Positions 8,373 through 17,614 of a stretch of 64,000 bases of DNA are shown piece after piece (the first letter of the stretch is position 1; each line of letters starts with the position of its first letter). This DNA is from Sphingobium sp. Z007 (lineage in GTDB: Bacteria > Pseudomonadota > Alphaproteobacteria > Sphingomonadales > Sphingomonadaceae), in contig NZ_FBXK01000005.1 of the NCBI RefSeq assembly GCF_900013425.1, forward strand, positions 2,108,001 through 2,172,000, given 5' to 3'. Position numbers and translations under genes: made by a program. The notes beneath the pieces are model-generated. The model searched no databases. It had not been told where the DNA came from and saw only the letters and a list, made by a program, of their open reading frames with translations.

Positions 8373-10736
8373 TCAGCCTATGGCGACCTGCTGGGGTCTG
8401 GGAAATAGGCGGGCGGCGTCCTGGGGCAGCATCGGTCGGCCAAAATAATAGCCCTGCACCTTTTTGCAGCCCAGCCTTCGGACCATCTCCAATTCGGCTT
8501 CGGTTTCCACGCCTTCGGCCGTGGTGCTCATGCCCAGGCTGTCGGCCAGCGTCACCACCGCCCGGATGATGGCCAGGCTTTCAGCGGTATTCTGCGACGC
8601 CCCGACCACGAAGCTGCGGTCGATCTTGATCGTGTTGAACCGCGTCCGGCTGAGATAGCCGAGCGAGCTGTAGCCGGTGCCGAAATCATCGAGCGATAAT
8701 TGGATGCCCAGGCTCAACAACTGGTCCAGCACCTTCAAGGCGCCCGCATCCTCGTTCATGAACACGCTCTCGGTGACTTCCAACTCCAGCCGTCGCGCGT
8801 CCAGCCCGCTCTGGGCCAGCGCAGACACAAGCGCGGCGACGAAGCTGGGATGGGTCAGTTGTTCGGCCGACACATTGACCGCGATTCGGATATGCTCCGG
8901 CCAGGTCATCGCCTCCATGCAGGCAGTGCGCAGCACCCACTCGCCGATCGGCGCGATCAGCCGCGCTTCCTCCGCCACCGGCACGAACTTCACCGGGGAT
9001 ATCGCGCCCAGTTGCGGATGCGTCCAACGCACCAGCGCCTCGAACCCCAGCACCACGCCCTGTTCGGCGTCGACGACCGGCTGATACAGGACATGCAGCT
9101 GGTCCTTTTCCAACGCCTCGCGCAGCGCCAGTTCCAACTGCCGCCGTTCTTCCGCCTGGGCGTGCAACTGCGGCTCATAGGCGCAATGGACGCCGCCGCC
9201 TTCATCCTTGGCGCGATAGAGGGCTAGGTCCGCGCTGCGGATCAACGCTTCTGAATCGCGGCCGTCCATTGGCGACAATGCCGATCCCACCGATGCGCCG
9301 ACATAGAGCATATGCTGGTCGACCTGATAGGGCGCCGACAGCGCCCCGATGATCGCCGACGACAGGCGGGGGATGGCCGCGCTGTCGGCGATATGCGGCA
9401 GGATCACGGCGAATTCGTCGCCCCCGATCCGGCCGCAGAATATGTCCGCAGTGCAGACCTGCCGCAACCGCCGCGCCACCTGGCTCAGCAGCTTGTCGCC
9501 GGTCTGGTGGCCCAGCGTGTCGTTGATCGCCTTAAACCGGTCGAGGTCGATCATCAGGAAGCCGCAGCCCGGTGATCGGCCCCTCGCCGCCTCCATCGCC
9601 TGGTCCAGCACTTCGCGCAGATGGCTGCGGTTGGGCAGGCCGGTGAGCGGGTCGAAGCGGGCAAGTTGCGCGATCTTGTCGGCTGATTCGCGCTGCGCGG
9701 TCACGTCCGACCCGACACCGCGGAACCCCTGAAAAATGCCATTCTCATCATGACGGGGTGAAGCCGATAGCTCCCACCAGCGACATTGGCCCTTCACCTC
9801 GACCGGCAGGACCAGATTGCTGAAACTTTCGCGCCGCTTGAGATGGTCGGCCAGGCTGTGCAGGCCGGCGGCGAACCGGCCGTCGTCCCAGCCACTGCCC
9901 GCCAAGATCTGCACCAGCGGCGCGCCTTCCAGCTGGCCCGGCTGCATCCCCAGTGTCTCTGCAAAGCGATTGGACACACCGCTGATCCGACGCAGCGCGT
10001 CGGTTTGCCACAGCCAGTCGGACCCGCCTTCCTCAAACTCGCGCAGCAGCAGGCTGACGACCTCGCTTTTTTCGGCCAGTTGCGCGGTGGTGCTGTGCTG
10101 GCGAGCGAAGGTGCGGGCATAGATGAAACAGCCGGCCAGCAGGGACAGCGCATAGCTGGTCGCCAGCGCCCGCAGCGGCAGCTGGCTGCCTTGGTCGAAC
10201 ATGGCGAACAGGCCCAGGATGCAGGGCAGCAGATAGGCGGTGGCGGACAGGGGCGTCGCTGCATAGCTGATCGCGCCGCAGACCATGATGCAGCTGATGA
10301 GCGTCCAGAGCGCCACCAGTTCCTCGGTCTGGCCGGACCGGGACACCAACACCATGCAGGCGGCCCAGACCAGCCCCTGCAACAACCCGCCCAGCGCATG
10401 GCGCCGCAGGTCGGACGGCGACAGGCCGATATTGTTGGCGCGGCATCGCTGCCGGTCCAGCAGCAGGGCGATCGCGGTCGCGGCGATCAGCGCCAGGCTC
10501 CATCCACCCAGCAGGAGCGGCGGACAGCAATGGGAGAAGACCTGCCACAGGAACAGCATACCGCAGATATTCATGCCGTGGCGCAGGATGGCGACGCTGT
10601 CCGCGGATTGCAGCTGGGCTTCCAGCACACGGATTCCGCCATCCTTGGAGACGGACGAAAGACCCATGATCGCGCGCAGCGAGGCACGCCCCTGATGGTC
10701 CGGTTCCGCGCTATGTTCCTGCTTGCTGCCCACCAT
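8373..10736 (-). CDS. Membrane GGDEF-EAL cyclic-di-GMP enzyme with PAS domain
   Basis: A 787-residue protein. Residues 57-210 hold about six hydrophobic segments, 235-350 a PAS-like domain (DWLWQTDALRRISGVSNRF), 355-520 a GGDEF domain (GRIGGDEFAV, GGDEF at 438-442) and 525-780 an EAL domain (EALVRW at 566-571, NVSAEQL, LEVTES, DDFGTGYSSLGYL, KIDRSF, TAEGVET). Both active-site motifs look intact, so it could make and break cyclic-di-GMP. The inhibitory RxxD site before GGDEF is not present (CTAD, one residue off register). The start at 10736 has no clear ribosome binding site; ATG 10667 is an alternative. Stimulus unknown. Confidence 0.93.
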   Translation of the reverse strand: MVGSKQEHSAEPDHQGRASLRAIMGLSSVSKDGGIRVLEAQLQSADSVAILRHGMNICGMLFLWQVFSHCCPPLLLGGWSLALIAATAIALLLDRQRCRANNIGLSPSDLRRHALGGLLQGLVWAACMVLVSRSGQTEELVALWTLISCIMVCGAISYAATPLSATAYLLPCILGLFAMFDQGSQLPLRALATSYALSLLAGCFIYARTFARQHSTTAQLAEKSEVVSLLLREFEEGGSDWLWQTDALRRISGVSNRFAETLGMQPGQLEGAPLVQILAGSGWDDGRFAAGLHSLADHLKRRESFSNLVLPVEVKGQCRWWELSASPRHDENGIFQGFRGVGSDVTAQRESADKIAQLARFDPLTGLPNRSHLREVLDQAMEAARGRSPGCGFLMIDLDRFKAINDTLGHQTGDKLLSQVARRLRQVCTADIFCGRIGGDEFAVILPHIADSAAIPRLSSAIIGALSAPYQVDQHMLYVGASVGSALSPMDGRDSEALIRSADLALYRAKDEGGGVHCAYEPQLHAQAEERRQLELALREALEKDQLHVLYQPVVDAEQGVVLGFEALVRWTHPQLGAISPVKFVPVAEEARLIAPIGEWVLRTACMEAMTWPEHIRIAVNVSAEQLTHPSFVAALVSALAQSGLDARRLELEVTESVFMNEDAGALKVLDQLLSLGIQLSLDDFGTGYSSLGYLSRTRFNTIKIDRSFVVGASQNTAESLAIIRAVVTLADSLGMSTTAEGVETEAELEMVRRLGCKKVQGYYFGRPMLPQDAARLFPRPQQVAIG

Positions 10737-10798
10737 AGCGGGTTAGCATTCATGCGTTAGCAATCGGTAACCCTGACGCGAACGAAGCCATATCCGGT

Positions 10799-12538
10799 TC
10801 AGGCGGCGATATCGTAGGGTCTGATTTCCCCGGTCAGGTAGAGATTGCGGGCCTTCGACCGGCTCAACTTGCCCGAGCTGGTGCGTGGCAACGTGCGCGG
10901 CGGCACCAGTTCCACGACGCAGTTCATGCCGGTGATGGCGCGGACCCGTTCGCGGATCTGGTCACGCAGGCGCGAGCGCTCTTCATTGTCGGACGTGCGG
11001 CAATGAACCAGCACGGCGGGCGCTTCCTCCCCGCCCGGCGTTGTGATGGCGAAGGCGGCGATGTCGCCCTGCTTGAAGCCGGGGAGCTGCTCCACGGCCC
11101 ATTCGATATCCTGCGGCCAGTGATTCTTGCCGTTGATGATGATCATGTCCTTGGCCCGGCCGACGATGTAGAGATAGCCGTCGCTCAGATAGCCCATGTC
11201 GCCGGTGTCCAGCCAGCCATCGACCATGCAGGCGGCGGTGGCGGCTTCGTCACGAAAATAACCGACCATCAGCGAAGGGCCGGTGGTCCATACTTTGCCG
11301 ATCTGACGCTCGTTCATCAGGCCGCCATCCTCGTCGCGGATTTCCACGACCATGTCCTTGGCCGGCTTGCCGCAATTGACGATCGATCGGAAACGCTGGG
11401 GCCGCCCCTCGGTCGCGTGGCCACCCGACAGGTCGGTTTCCTCGACCAGTTCGACAATGATCCCCTCGCCCGGCGGCATGATGGTGACGGCCAGCGTCGC
11501 TTCGGCCAGGCCATAGCTGGGCAGGAACGCCTTGGGGCTGAACCCTGCGTCAGCGAAGGCGTCCACGAAGCTCTGCATTACGTCAGGGCGGATCATGTCC
11601 GCGCCATTGCCGGCCAGACGCCAGCGGGACAGGTCGAAGCGATCTTCCGCCTTGGTCTGGCTGGAGATGCGACGGGCGCAAATGTCGTAGCCGAAGGTCG
11701 GCGAATAGCTGATCGAGGTGCCCTCGTTCCGGCTGATAAGGTCGAGCCAGGCGAGCGGACGGCGGGCGAAATCCTCGGTCTTCATATAATCGGTCGACAC
11801 CTGGTTGGCGACGACCGACAGGAAGCAGCCGACCAGCCCCATGTCATGATACCAGGGCAGCCAGCTGATGCAGCGATCGCTATTCTGCACCTGCATCCCG
11901 TGGCTGTGCGCCGACAGGTTGGACAGCAGCGCATGATGCGTCACCGCGACGCCATGGGGGAAGCGGGTTGAGCCGCTGCTATATTGCAGATAGGCGATCT
12001 CGTCAGTGCGCGCCTGCGGCAGGTCGACCGGGGTCGCTTCGCGGGCGATGAAATCTTCGAACGCGATGCTCTCGACCGCTTTCTGGCGGCCGGATTCGCC
12101 CGCCATCTCTTCCAATTCCTTGGGGAAAAGGAACAGCATCGGGTCGCAGCTGGACAGCTGGACGTTGAGCTGATCGATATAGCTGTCCTTGCCGCCGAAG
12201 CTGGTGGGCAGCGGCAGCGGCACCGGCCAGGCGCCGGCATAAACGATACCGAAGAAGAGCATGGCGAAATCGGCGCCGGTTTCGGCGACCAGGGCGACAC
12301 GATCAGTGGGCTTGACGCCATGGGCGATCAGGCGATGAGCGCAGGCGATGGCATCCGCGCGCAATTCGCTGAATGGATAGGGCCGCGCCAGATTACCACG
12401 CGCATCGTGAAAGTTGAGGCCGCGTTTGCCCTGCGCCGCATAGTCGAGCGCTTCGCCCAGCGTCCCGAAATCGGAGAAGCGGCGCGGCAGATCGTCGGTG
12501 GTCGGCGTCGGTGCCATCATCTCTTGCGAACCCGTCAT
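10799..12538 (-). CDS. Fatty acyl-AMP ligase / acyl-CoA synthetase family protein
   Basis: A 579-residue ANL-superfamily adenylating enzyme. It has LQYSSGSTRFPHGVAVTH (phosphate-binding loop), SWLPWYHDMGLVGCFL, SYGLAEATLAV, LDTGDMGYLSDGYLYIVGRAKDMIIINGKNHWPQDIE and a C-terminal TSSGKLSRSKARNLYL with the catalytic Lys region. The SWLPxYHDMGL motif and the overall pattern fit the fatty acyl-AMP ligase (FAAL) subgroup, which usually hands the acyl group to an acyl carrier protein rather than to CoA. No carrier protein, polyketide synthase or sphingolipid synthesis gene adjoins it. A role in complex lipid assembly is inferred. It is divergent from recX. Confidence 0.9.
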   Translation of the reverse strand: MTGSQEMMAPTPTTDDLPRRFSDFGTLGEALDYAAQGKRGLNFHDARGNLARPYPFSELRADAIACAHRLIAHGVKPTDRVALVAETGADFAMLFFGIVYAGAWPVPLPLPTSFGGKDSYIDQLNVQLSSCDPMLFLFPKELEEMAGESGRQKAVESIAFEDFIAREATPVDLPQARTDEIAYLQYSSGSTRFPHGVAVTHHALLSNLSAHSHGMQVQNSDRCISWLPWYHDMGLVGCFLSVVANQVSTDYMKTEDFARRPLAWLDLISRNEGTSISYSPTFGYDICARRISSQTKAEDRFDLSRWRLAGNGADMIRPDVMQSFVDAFADAGFSPKAFLPSYGLAEATLAVTIMPPGEGIIVELVEETDLSGGHATEGRPQRFRSIVNCGKPAKDMVVEIRDEDGGLMNERQIGKVWTTGPSLMVGYFRDEAATAACMVDGWLDTGDMGYLSDGYLYIVGRAKDMIIINGKNHWPQDIEWAVEQLPGFKQGDIAAFAITTPGGEEAPAVLVHCRTSDNEERSRLRDQIRERVRAITGMNCVVELVPPRTLPRTSSGKLSRSKARNLYLTGEIRPYDIAA

Positions 12539-12706
12539 ATTGGTTGACCCAATGTCTTGAAAATCTTGAAACCGGGGCCGCTAGCAGCTTTGACCGCCAT
12601 TTGCACCGGATATTGCATTCCAACATGCCTTCATAGCCGACAAGGCGCGGTGAAATTCCGGCCCGACTGTGGCATAAAGATGGCGCATGTCGCATGTTGC
12701 ATCCTG

Positions 12707-13234
12707 ATGACCGGCAAACGCCTCCCCCCACCGCTCGATGAAAGCGCGCTGCGCGACATGGCGCTGCGCCATGTCGCCCGCTTCGCCACCAGCCGGGGGA
12801 AGCTGCTCAGCTATCTCAAGCGCAAGATCAAGGAGCGCGGATGGGGCGGCGATGCGCCTGCGGACCCGGATGGTCTGGCGGATCGATTCGTGGACCTGGG
12901 CTATATCGACGACGCGGGCTATGCGGTGATGAAGAGCGGGGCGCTGGCCCGGCGCGGCTATGGCGCGCGGCGGATCGACCAGGATTTGCGCGCGGCGGGG
13001 ATCGGCGAGGAGGCCCGGGAAAAGGCGGACGTGCAGATTGCGTCCGAAGCCTGGGCGGCGGCGGACCGCTTTGCCCGGCGCAAGCGGGTCGGCCCCTATG
13101 CGACCGCGCCGCTGGACCCCAAGCAGCGGGAGAAAGCGATCGCGGCGTTCCTGCGCGCGGGCCATGCTTATGCGGTGGCGCAGCGCTGGGTCGATGCGCC
13201 GCCGGGGGAGCCGATGATGGCGGAAGAGGAATAG
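12707..13234 (+). CDS. recX: Regulatory protein RecX
   Basis: Small helical protein that modulates RecA filaments. The matching sequence begins LPPPLDESALRDMALRHVARFATSRGKLLSYLKRKI, typical of alphaproteobacterial RecX, with later FVDLGYIDDAGYA and GYGARRIDQDLRAAGI repeats. The frame is open from 12557, but the first 50 residues are unlike the family and ATG 12707 gives a normal 175-residue protein; ATG 12680 is the other option. Neither has a strong ribosome binding site. recA is not in the window. It is divergent from the acyl-AMP ligase, with 168 bases between. Confidence 0.88.
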   Translation: MTGKRLPPPLDESALRDMALRHVARFATSRGKLLSYLKRKIKERGWGGDAPADPDGLADRFVDLGYIDDAGYAVMKSGALARRGYGARRIDQDLRAAGIGEEAREKADVQIASEAWAAADRFARRKRVGPYATAPLDPKQREKAIAAFLRAGHAYAVAQRWVDAPPGEPMMAEEE

Positions 13235-13259
13235 GCACCGGCAGCCCCTACCCCGCCCT

Positions 13260-13943
13260 TCAGGCGTCGGCCCAGCGCCGCAGCAAATTGTGATAGACGC
13301 CGGTCAGGCGGATGACCTGCACATTGTCGTGGCCCAGCGTTTGCGCAAGCTGCTGAATGCTGCTGTCCAGGTCGAACAAGGTCTGGCGCGCTGCATCGTC
13401 CCGCACCATCGACTGAACCCAGAAGAAGCTGGCCACGCGTCGCCCGCGCGTCACTGGCTCGACCCGGTGCAGCGAGGAGGAGGGATACAGCACCGCATGG
13501 CCGGCGGGCAGCTTGACCTGCTGCACCCCGAATTGCGTCTCGATCGTCAGTTCGCCGCCGTCATAAGCGTCGGGGTCTTCCAGAAAGACGGTGATCGACA
13601 GGTCGGACCGGACGCGGAAGGTCGTACCCTTGCGGATGCGGATCGCATTGTCGACATGGGTGCCAAACGCCTGCCCGCCGGCATAGCTGTTGAACAGGGG
13701 CGGAAAGATGCGCTGCGGCAAAGCGGCGGCGATGAACAGCGGGTTCTGACCAACCGCGTCGAACACGATCCGCTGCGCTTCCTGCGCCGCGGCGCAATCT
13801 TCGGGCAATTGCAAGTTATGCTTGGCCAGCGCGGACTGATGACCGGACGTGATGTTGCCATCCACCCAGTCCGCGGCATCGATGATCGCGCGAATGGCGG
13901 CGACGCCATCGGCGTCGATCAGGTCGGGTATGGCAATCAGCAT
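13260..13943 (-). CDS. piuC: PiuC/YbiX-type Fe(II)/2-oxoglutarate dioxygenase
   Basis: A 227-residue PKHD-type hydroxylase of standard length. The iron ligands are His96 and Asp98 in FGTHVDNA and His159 in [19 protein letters not shown], with Arg169 placed to bind 2-oxoglutarate. PiuC proteins are repeatedly found with TonB-dependent siderophore receptors and are induced in iron limitation; their substrate is not settled. Here the gene begins 15 bases after the tonB stop and is in line with the receptor at 14861-17269, so the three probably form an iron-responsive unit. Confidence 0.94.
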   Translation of the reverse strand: MLIAIPDLIDADGVAAIRAIIDAADWVDGNITSGHQSALAKHNLQLPEDCAAAQEAQRIVFDAVGQNPLFIAAALPQRIFPPLFNSYAGGQAFGTHVDNAIRIRKGTTFRVRSDLSITVFLEDPDAYDGGELTIETQFGVQQVKLPAGHAVLYPSSSLHRVEPVTRGRRVASFFWVQSMVRDDAARQTLFDLDSSIQQLAQTLGHDNVQVIRLTGVYHNLLRRWADA

Positions 13944-13958
13944 GGAAAAGCGTGTCCG

Positions 13959-14729
13959 TCAGGCGGCATCGGTGCGCAGAACAAACGGGATTTCCACCAC
14001 GCCCCGAACCCGCACCGGCTGTCCGCCCCGAATGGTCGGCTTCCAGCGCCAGCCCTTGACCGCGTCCCTGGCGGCATTGTCGAGCCGGGAAAAGCCGCTG
14101 CTCTGGCTGACGGCGATGCTCTCCACCGCGCCATCGACGGCGAGCGTGATGGCCAGCACCACCGTCCCCTGCTCACGCTTGCGGCGGCTGTCGATCGGAT
14201 AACGGGGCGGCTTTCCCGCCACCATCTGGGTGCCCAGGTCACCGCCCTGCACCATGGCGGGCGGCGCGGGCGGCGCGGGGGAAGGCGCGGGCGCTGACGG
14301 CGCGACGATGGTCACCGGCGCGGGCGCAGGGGCCGGAACGGGTTCGGGCGATGTCTGGACGGTCTGCACCGGCACCGGCGTCTGCACGATCGGTGGCGGC
14401 GCGACCACCTGCGGCGCGGACGGCGGGGGCGGCGGCGTTTCTGCTGCGGGTGGCTGTGGAGGTGGCGGCGACAGGTTCACGACCGTCAGCTTGGCCACCT
14501 CCGTCCGCTGCACATGGTTGCGCACCTGGATCAGCGCGCCGATCAGCAGCGCATGGACGGCCAGAATGGCGACGATAGCGGGCATATTGGGCCGGGACCG
14601 GGCACCATAGCGATCGGCGGGCACCATGGCGAAGGGCGAGAGCGACGAAGCCACGACCGGCGCGGACGCAACAACCGGCTCCGGCGCGCCGTCATAATCG
14701 TCAATCGGCTGGCTTGCCGCCTGCAACAT
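13959..14729 (-). CDS. tonB: TonB energy-transducing protein
   Basis: A 256-residue protein. It has a cytoplasmic N-terminus of about 48 residues, one TM segment at 49-68, a Pro-rich periplasmic stretch at roughly 88-160, and a TonB C-terminal domain ending in YPIDSRRKREQGTVVLAIT, SSGFSRLDNAARDAVKGWRW and VEIPFVL. It couples the proton-motive force from ExbB-ExbD to outer-membrane receptors. exbB and exbD are not in the window. The N-terminal cytoplasmic extension is longer than in enteric TonB but common in alphaproteobacteria. It lies between a siderophore receptor and piuC on the same strand. Confidence 0.95.
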   Translation of the reverse strand: MLQAASQPIDDYDGAPEPVVASAPVVASSLSPFAMVPADRYGARSRPNMPAIVAILAVHALLIGALIQVRNHVQRTEVAKLTVVNLSPPPPQPPAAETPPPPPSAPQVVAPPPIVQTPVPVQTVQTSPEPVPAPAPAPVTIVAPSAPAPSPAPPAPPAMVQGGDLGTQMVAGKPPRYPIDSRRKREQGTVVLAITLAVDGAVESIAVSQSSGFSRLDNAARDAVKGWRWKPTIRGGQPVRVRGVVEIPFVLRTDAA

Positions 14730-14781
14730 GCCGGTGCCTCCCTTTGCGTGCGCCTGTCAGTTCCGATAGCGCGAAGCCTAA

Positions 14782-14797
14782 TGCGAATCAATTGCGA
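14782..14797. promoter_or_regulatory. Weak candidate iron-regulator (Fur-type) box before tonB
   Basis: TGCGAATCAATTGCGA lies 53 bases upstream of the tonB ATG, in the 131-base gap after the receptor gene. The left half TGCGAAT matches the half-site of the better candidate at 17334-17348; the right half matches poorly. It is placed where a promoter for tonB-piuC would be. Called from pattern and context only. Confidence 0.35.
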
Positions 14798-14860
14798 TGT
14801 TTGGCGTCGGGATGACCTCGGCCGCCCCCCGGCCCGGATAGGCCAAGGGACGGCGTTGAA

Positions 14861-17269
14861 TCACAGCTTATAGTTGAGGCTCAGCACCCAGGAGCGGCCC
14901 TCACCGGGGTTGGCCCAGCCATTGTTGCGGATGCTGGTGTAATATTTCTTGTTGGTGAAGTTCTGCACATTGAGCTGCGCCGTCAGACTTTCCGTGAAGG
15001 CGTAGGACAGCATCGCTCGATGGATCAGATAGGAGTCCGAACGATAGGTTGGGACGATCGCCGTGCTGCCCGCCACCAGCGGGGTCACCAGCGCCCGGTT
15101 GGTCAGCAGGAAGCTGCCCTGATAGGTCAGGCCATAACCCACCTGGAGGCCGAAGGGCAGCGTGTAGGTGGTCCAAAGGCTGCCCGAATGTTTGGGCGTA
15201 TTGGTCAATTGCTGACCGGCCTGCGGGTCCAGGACGGCGGCGTTGTTACCGCAGGGGTTGGTCGTCACGCCATTGACGGTGCGCGGACCGGGGTTGGCGA
15301 TACAGGCGTCGGACACGCTCTGGATCACCTTGCTGTCCAGATAGGTGTAGTTGGCGAAGATCGACCAGGCGTCGGTGATGTTGCCGGTCGCGCCAAGCGT
15401 AACGCCATCGACCCGGTTTTTGCCGTCATTGACCGGCAGCGTGCCGATCAGCGGATCGTTGCTGGTGACGCGATAGTTGGTGCGTTCGTTGCGGAACAGC
15501 GCGGCGCTGAGTTGCAGCTTCGCGTCGAACAGGTCGATCTTACCACCGATTTCGTAATTGACCGCCTGTTCCGGCTTTGCTTCGCAGGGATCGACACCGA
15601 AATTACCCGCCGCCGCCAGGCCACATCCCGACCGGACGGTGGTCGCCGTGGGATTCCTGCTGTTGCCATAGGCCAGATAGAGGCTGGCGTTGGGCACCGG
15701 TTTATAGACCAGGCCGATACGGTAGGAAAAGAGATCGTCGACCGCGACCTGGTTGGCGCCGGTCAGGTAACGGCTCGTCTGGCCGGCCGGGATCGGCAGC
15801 GCGGACGGCGTGATCGTATCGGCGCGGAATACCGCCTTGTTGTGTTCGTACCGCACGCCGCCATTCAGTTCGAGTTGCTCGGCCAACTTGACCGCGGCGA
15901 AGGCATAGGCGGCCACGTTGTTCAGCACGCTATCCTGATAGGCGGTCTGCGTCTGGTTGATCGGACCGGTATAGATGGCGTTGGGGTTGGAGATGCTGAT
16001 CGGGTCCAGCGCCGGGTTGGGCGTCGCGCCGCCTGCATTGCGCAACAGATTGCCGCTGCTCAACGTATAATCTTCATGCAGCGCCGACGCGCCGAGCACC
16101 AGCTTGTGGCCGCCGAGGATGGAGAAGGTCAGATCGAGCTGGTTGTAAAGCGACTGGTTTTCCGAGAAGCGATAGGTGCCGCGCGGGCCGCCGGGATAAT
16201 AGGTGTTGCGCGACTGACCGGCCGCGCAGGCCACGCCCGTCTGGGTCGTGCCATCAGCCAGGCAGTAGGTGCCGCCTTGCGGCGGATTGACCACCAGATT
16301 TTGTTCGACCCGCTGCCAGCGCGCCAGGTCGCGGATAGTCAGCAGATCGCTGACCTGATGTTCGAAGATCATCGTCGCCTGATCGACCGTCTGGTCCTGA
16401 CGATCGACATTCTTGTAGCCATAATAGCCGCTATAGGGGACGCCGGGCAGCGGGCCGTCATAGACCGCGTTCTTGTAATAGGGCACGCCATAAAGGGGCG
16501 TATTTTCGTCTTCCTGATGCGAGAAGAGCAGCGTCATCGTAGTCGGGCCGTCGCCGCCGAACTTGATCGACGGCGCCACGCCCCAGCGCTTGTAATGATC
16601 GACATCGCGCGCCGGCACCTCATTTTCATGATACATGGCGTTCAGGCGCACGGCGACGAATTCCGACAGCTTCACATTGCTGTCAACCGTCGCGCGATAA
16701 TAGTCGTCGGTGCCGATGCCCGCGGTCAGCAGCGTTTCGTCATAGCCCTTGGGCCGCTTGGTTACGAGGTTAATGGTGCCGCCGATCGATCCCGATCCGC
16801 TAAATACGGAGTTGGCGCCGTTGATGACTTCGATCTGTTCCAGGTTGAACGGGTCGGTGCGGCTATATTGGGCGCTGTCGCGCACGCCATCGATGGTGAT
16901 GTCGGTATTGGCGCTCTGGCCGCGCAAGTTGATGCTGTCGCCATAGCCGCCGCCGCCTTCGCCCGCGCCGAAGGTGATGCCGGGCACGGTCGCCAGCACG
17001 TCGCGCAAGGTCAACAGATTCTGTTTGGAAATGGTCTGGTTGCCGATCACCGTAATGGTCTGCGGCGTGTCGAGCAGGGGGCGCACATATTTGGGCGACT
17101 CCGCCTTTTCCACCTTAACCGCCGGTTCGTCGATCGCCGTGTCGGTAACCGTCATGCCGCCCAAGCGCGTGCCCTGTTCAGCGTCCTGCGCGCTTGCGCT
17201 GCTCGCAAAGGCCATCGCGCCAACGCAACCCAGTGCCAGAAAGGACGTCATGTTCGCAGATTTCGACAT
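14861..17269 (-). CDS. TonB-dependent siderophore receptor (Fiu-like)
   Basis: An 802-residue outer-membrane receptor. Residues 1-27 are a signal peptide ending SSASAQ. The plug domain follows with DTPQTITVIGNQTISKQNLLTLRDVLATVPGI-type sequence, GYGDSINLRGQSANTDITIDGVRD and FSGSGSIGGTINLVTKRPKG. The beta-barrel ends in NLNYKL with a terminal aromatic-rich strand. Plug and barrel details resemble the catecholate siderophore receptor Fiu. Downstream on the same strand are tonB and piuC, and a Fur-type box lies 65 bases upstream, so uptake of ferric siderophore under iron control is likely. The ligand itself is inferred only from family resemblance. Confidence 0.95.
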   Translation of the reverse strand: MSKSANMTSFLALGCVGAMAFASSASAQDAEQGTRLGGMTVTDTAIDEPAVKVEKAESPKYVRPLLDTPQTITVIGNQTISKQNLLTLRDVLATVPGITFGAGEGGGGYGDSINLRGQSANTDITIDGVRDSAQYSRTDPFNLEQIEVINGANSVFSGSGSIGGTINLVTKRPKGYDETLLTAGIGTDDYYRATVDSNVKLSEFVAVRLNAMYHENEVPARDVDHYKRWGVAPSIKFGGDGPTTMTLLFSHQEDENTPLYGVPYYKNAVYDGPLPGVPYSGYYGYKNVDRQDQTVDQATMIFEHQVSDLLTIRDLARWQRVEQNLVVNPPQGGTYCLADGTTQTGVACAAGQSRNTYYPGGPRGTYRFSENQSLYNQLDLTFSILGGHKLVLGASALHEDYTLSSGNLLRNAGGATPNPALDPISISNPNAIYTGPINQTQTAYQDSVLNNVAAYAFAAVKLAEQLELNGGVRYEHNKAVFRADTITPSALPIPAGQTSRYLTGANQVAVDDLFSYRIGLVYKPVPNASLYLAYGNSRNPTATTVRSGCGLAAAGNFGVDPCEAKPEQAVNYEIGGKIDLFDAKLQLSAALFRNERTNYRVTSNDPLIGTLPVNDGKNRVDGVTLGATGNITDAWSIFANYTYLDSKVIQSVSDACIANPGPRTVNGVTTNPCGNNAAVLDPQAGQQLTNTPKHSGSLWTTYTLPFGLQVGYGLTYQGSFLLTNRALVTPLVAGSTAIVPTYRSDSYLIHRAMLSYAFTESLTAQLNVQNFTNKKYYTSIRNNGWANPGEGRSWVLSLNYKL

Positions 17270-17329
17270 ATTTGCAGATCCCCTTCGTTGTTGGAGGCCT
17301 GCTATTGAGAGTCTTTCTCAGAGTCAACG

Positions 17330-17614
17330 CTATTGCGAATAATTCTTATCAGTGTCGCAGGCGGGCTGCGCGAACAGCCAGCAGCGGATAGCGCTAGCCA
17401 GATTGGGCGGATGCGCCACAGCCAGCCGTGCTGCGTCGATGCGGGCGACCAGGGCGTTGATGGGGAGGTTTTGCCGGATAGCATGGGCGCGCAACGCGTC
17501 CCAGAAGATCGGTTCCAGGCTGATCGCCGTCTGGTGCCCAGCGATCGTCACGCTCCGCTTGACCGGCGGCGCGAAGGGCGACCCCGAAGGCTGGTCGGGG
17601 CCGCCCATCGTCAT
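17330..17614 (-). CDS. Ribbon-helix-helix domain protein
   Basis: A 94-residue protein with VKRSVTIAGHQTAISLEPIFWDALRAHAI and LVARIDAARLAVAHPPNLASAI, which match the RHH_4-type ribbon-helix-helix family of small DNA-binding proteins found widely in alphaproteobacteria. The ATG at 17614 overlaps the phbB stop (TGATG), so translation is coupled. A TTG three codons earlier is also in frame. The last codons overlap the candidate Fur box at 17334-17348. It may be a regulator of the phb gene or of the receptor that follows; this is inference from position. Confidence 0.85.
   Translation of the reverse strand: MTMGGPDQPSGSPFAPPVKRSVTIAGHQTAISLEPIFWDALRAHAIRQNLPINALVARIDAARLAVAHPPNLASAIRCWLFAQPACDTDKNYSQ
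17334..17348. promoter_or_regulatory. Candidate Fur-type box upstream of siderophore receptor
   Basis: TGCGAAT-A-ATTCTTA has the 7-1-7 layout of Fur boxes, with five of seven positions of the right half complementary to the left. It is 65 bases upstream of the receptor ATG at 17269 and inside the 3' end of the ribbon-helix-helix gene. Position and pattern support iron-dependent repression of receptor-tonB-piuC. Confidence 0.5.

Noticed and set aside
15020..17308. Plus-strand open frame of 762 codons
   Set aside because: Antisense of the siderophore receptor gene, which has a signal peptide and full domain structure on the minus strand.
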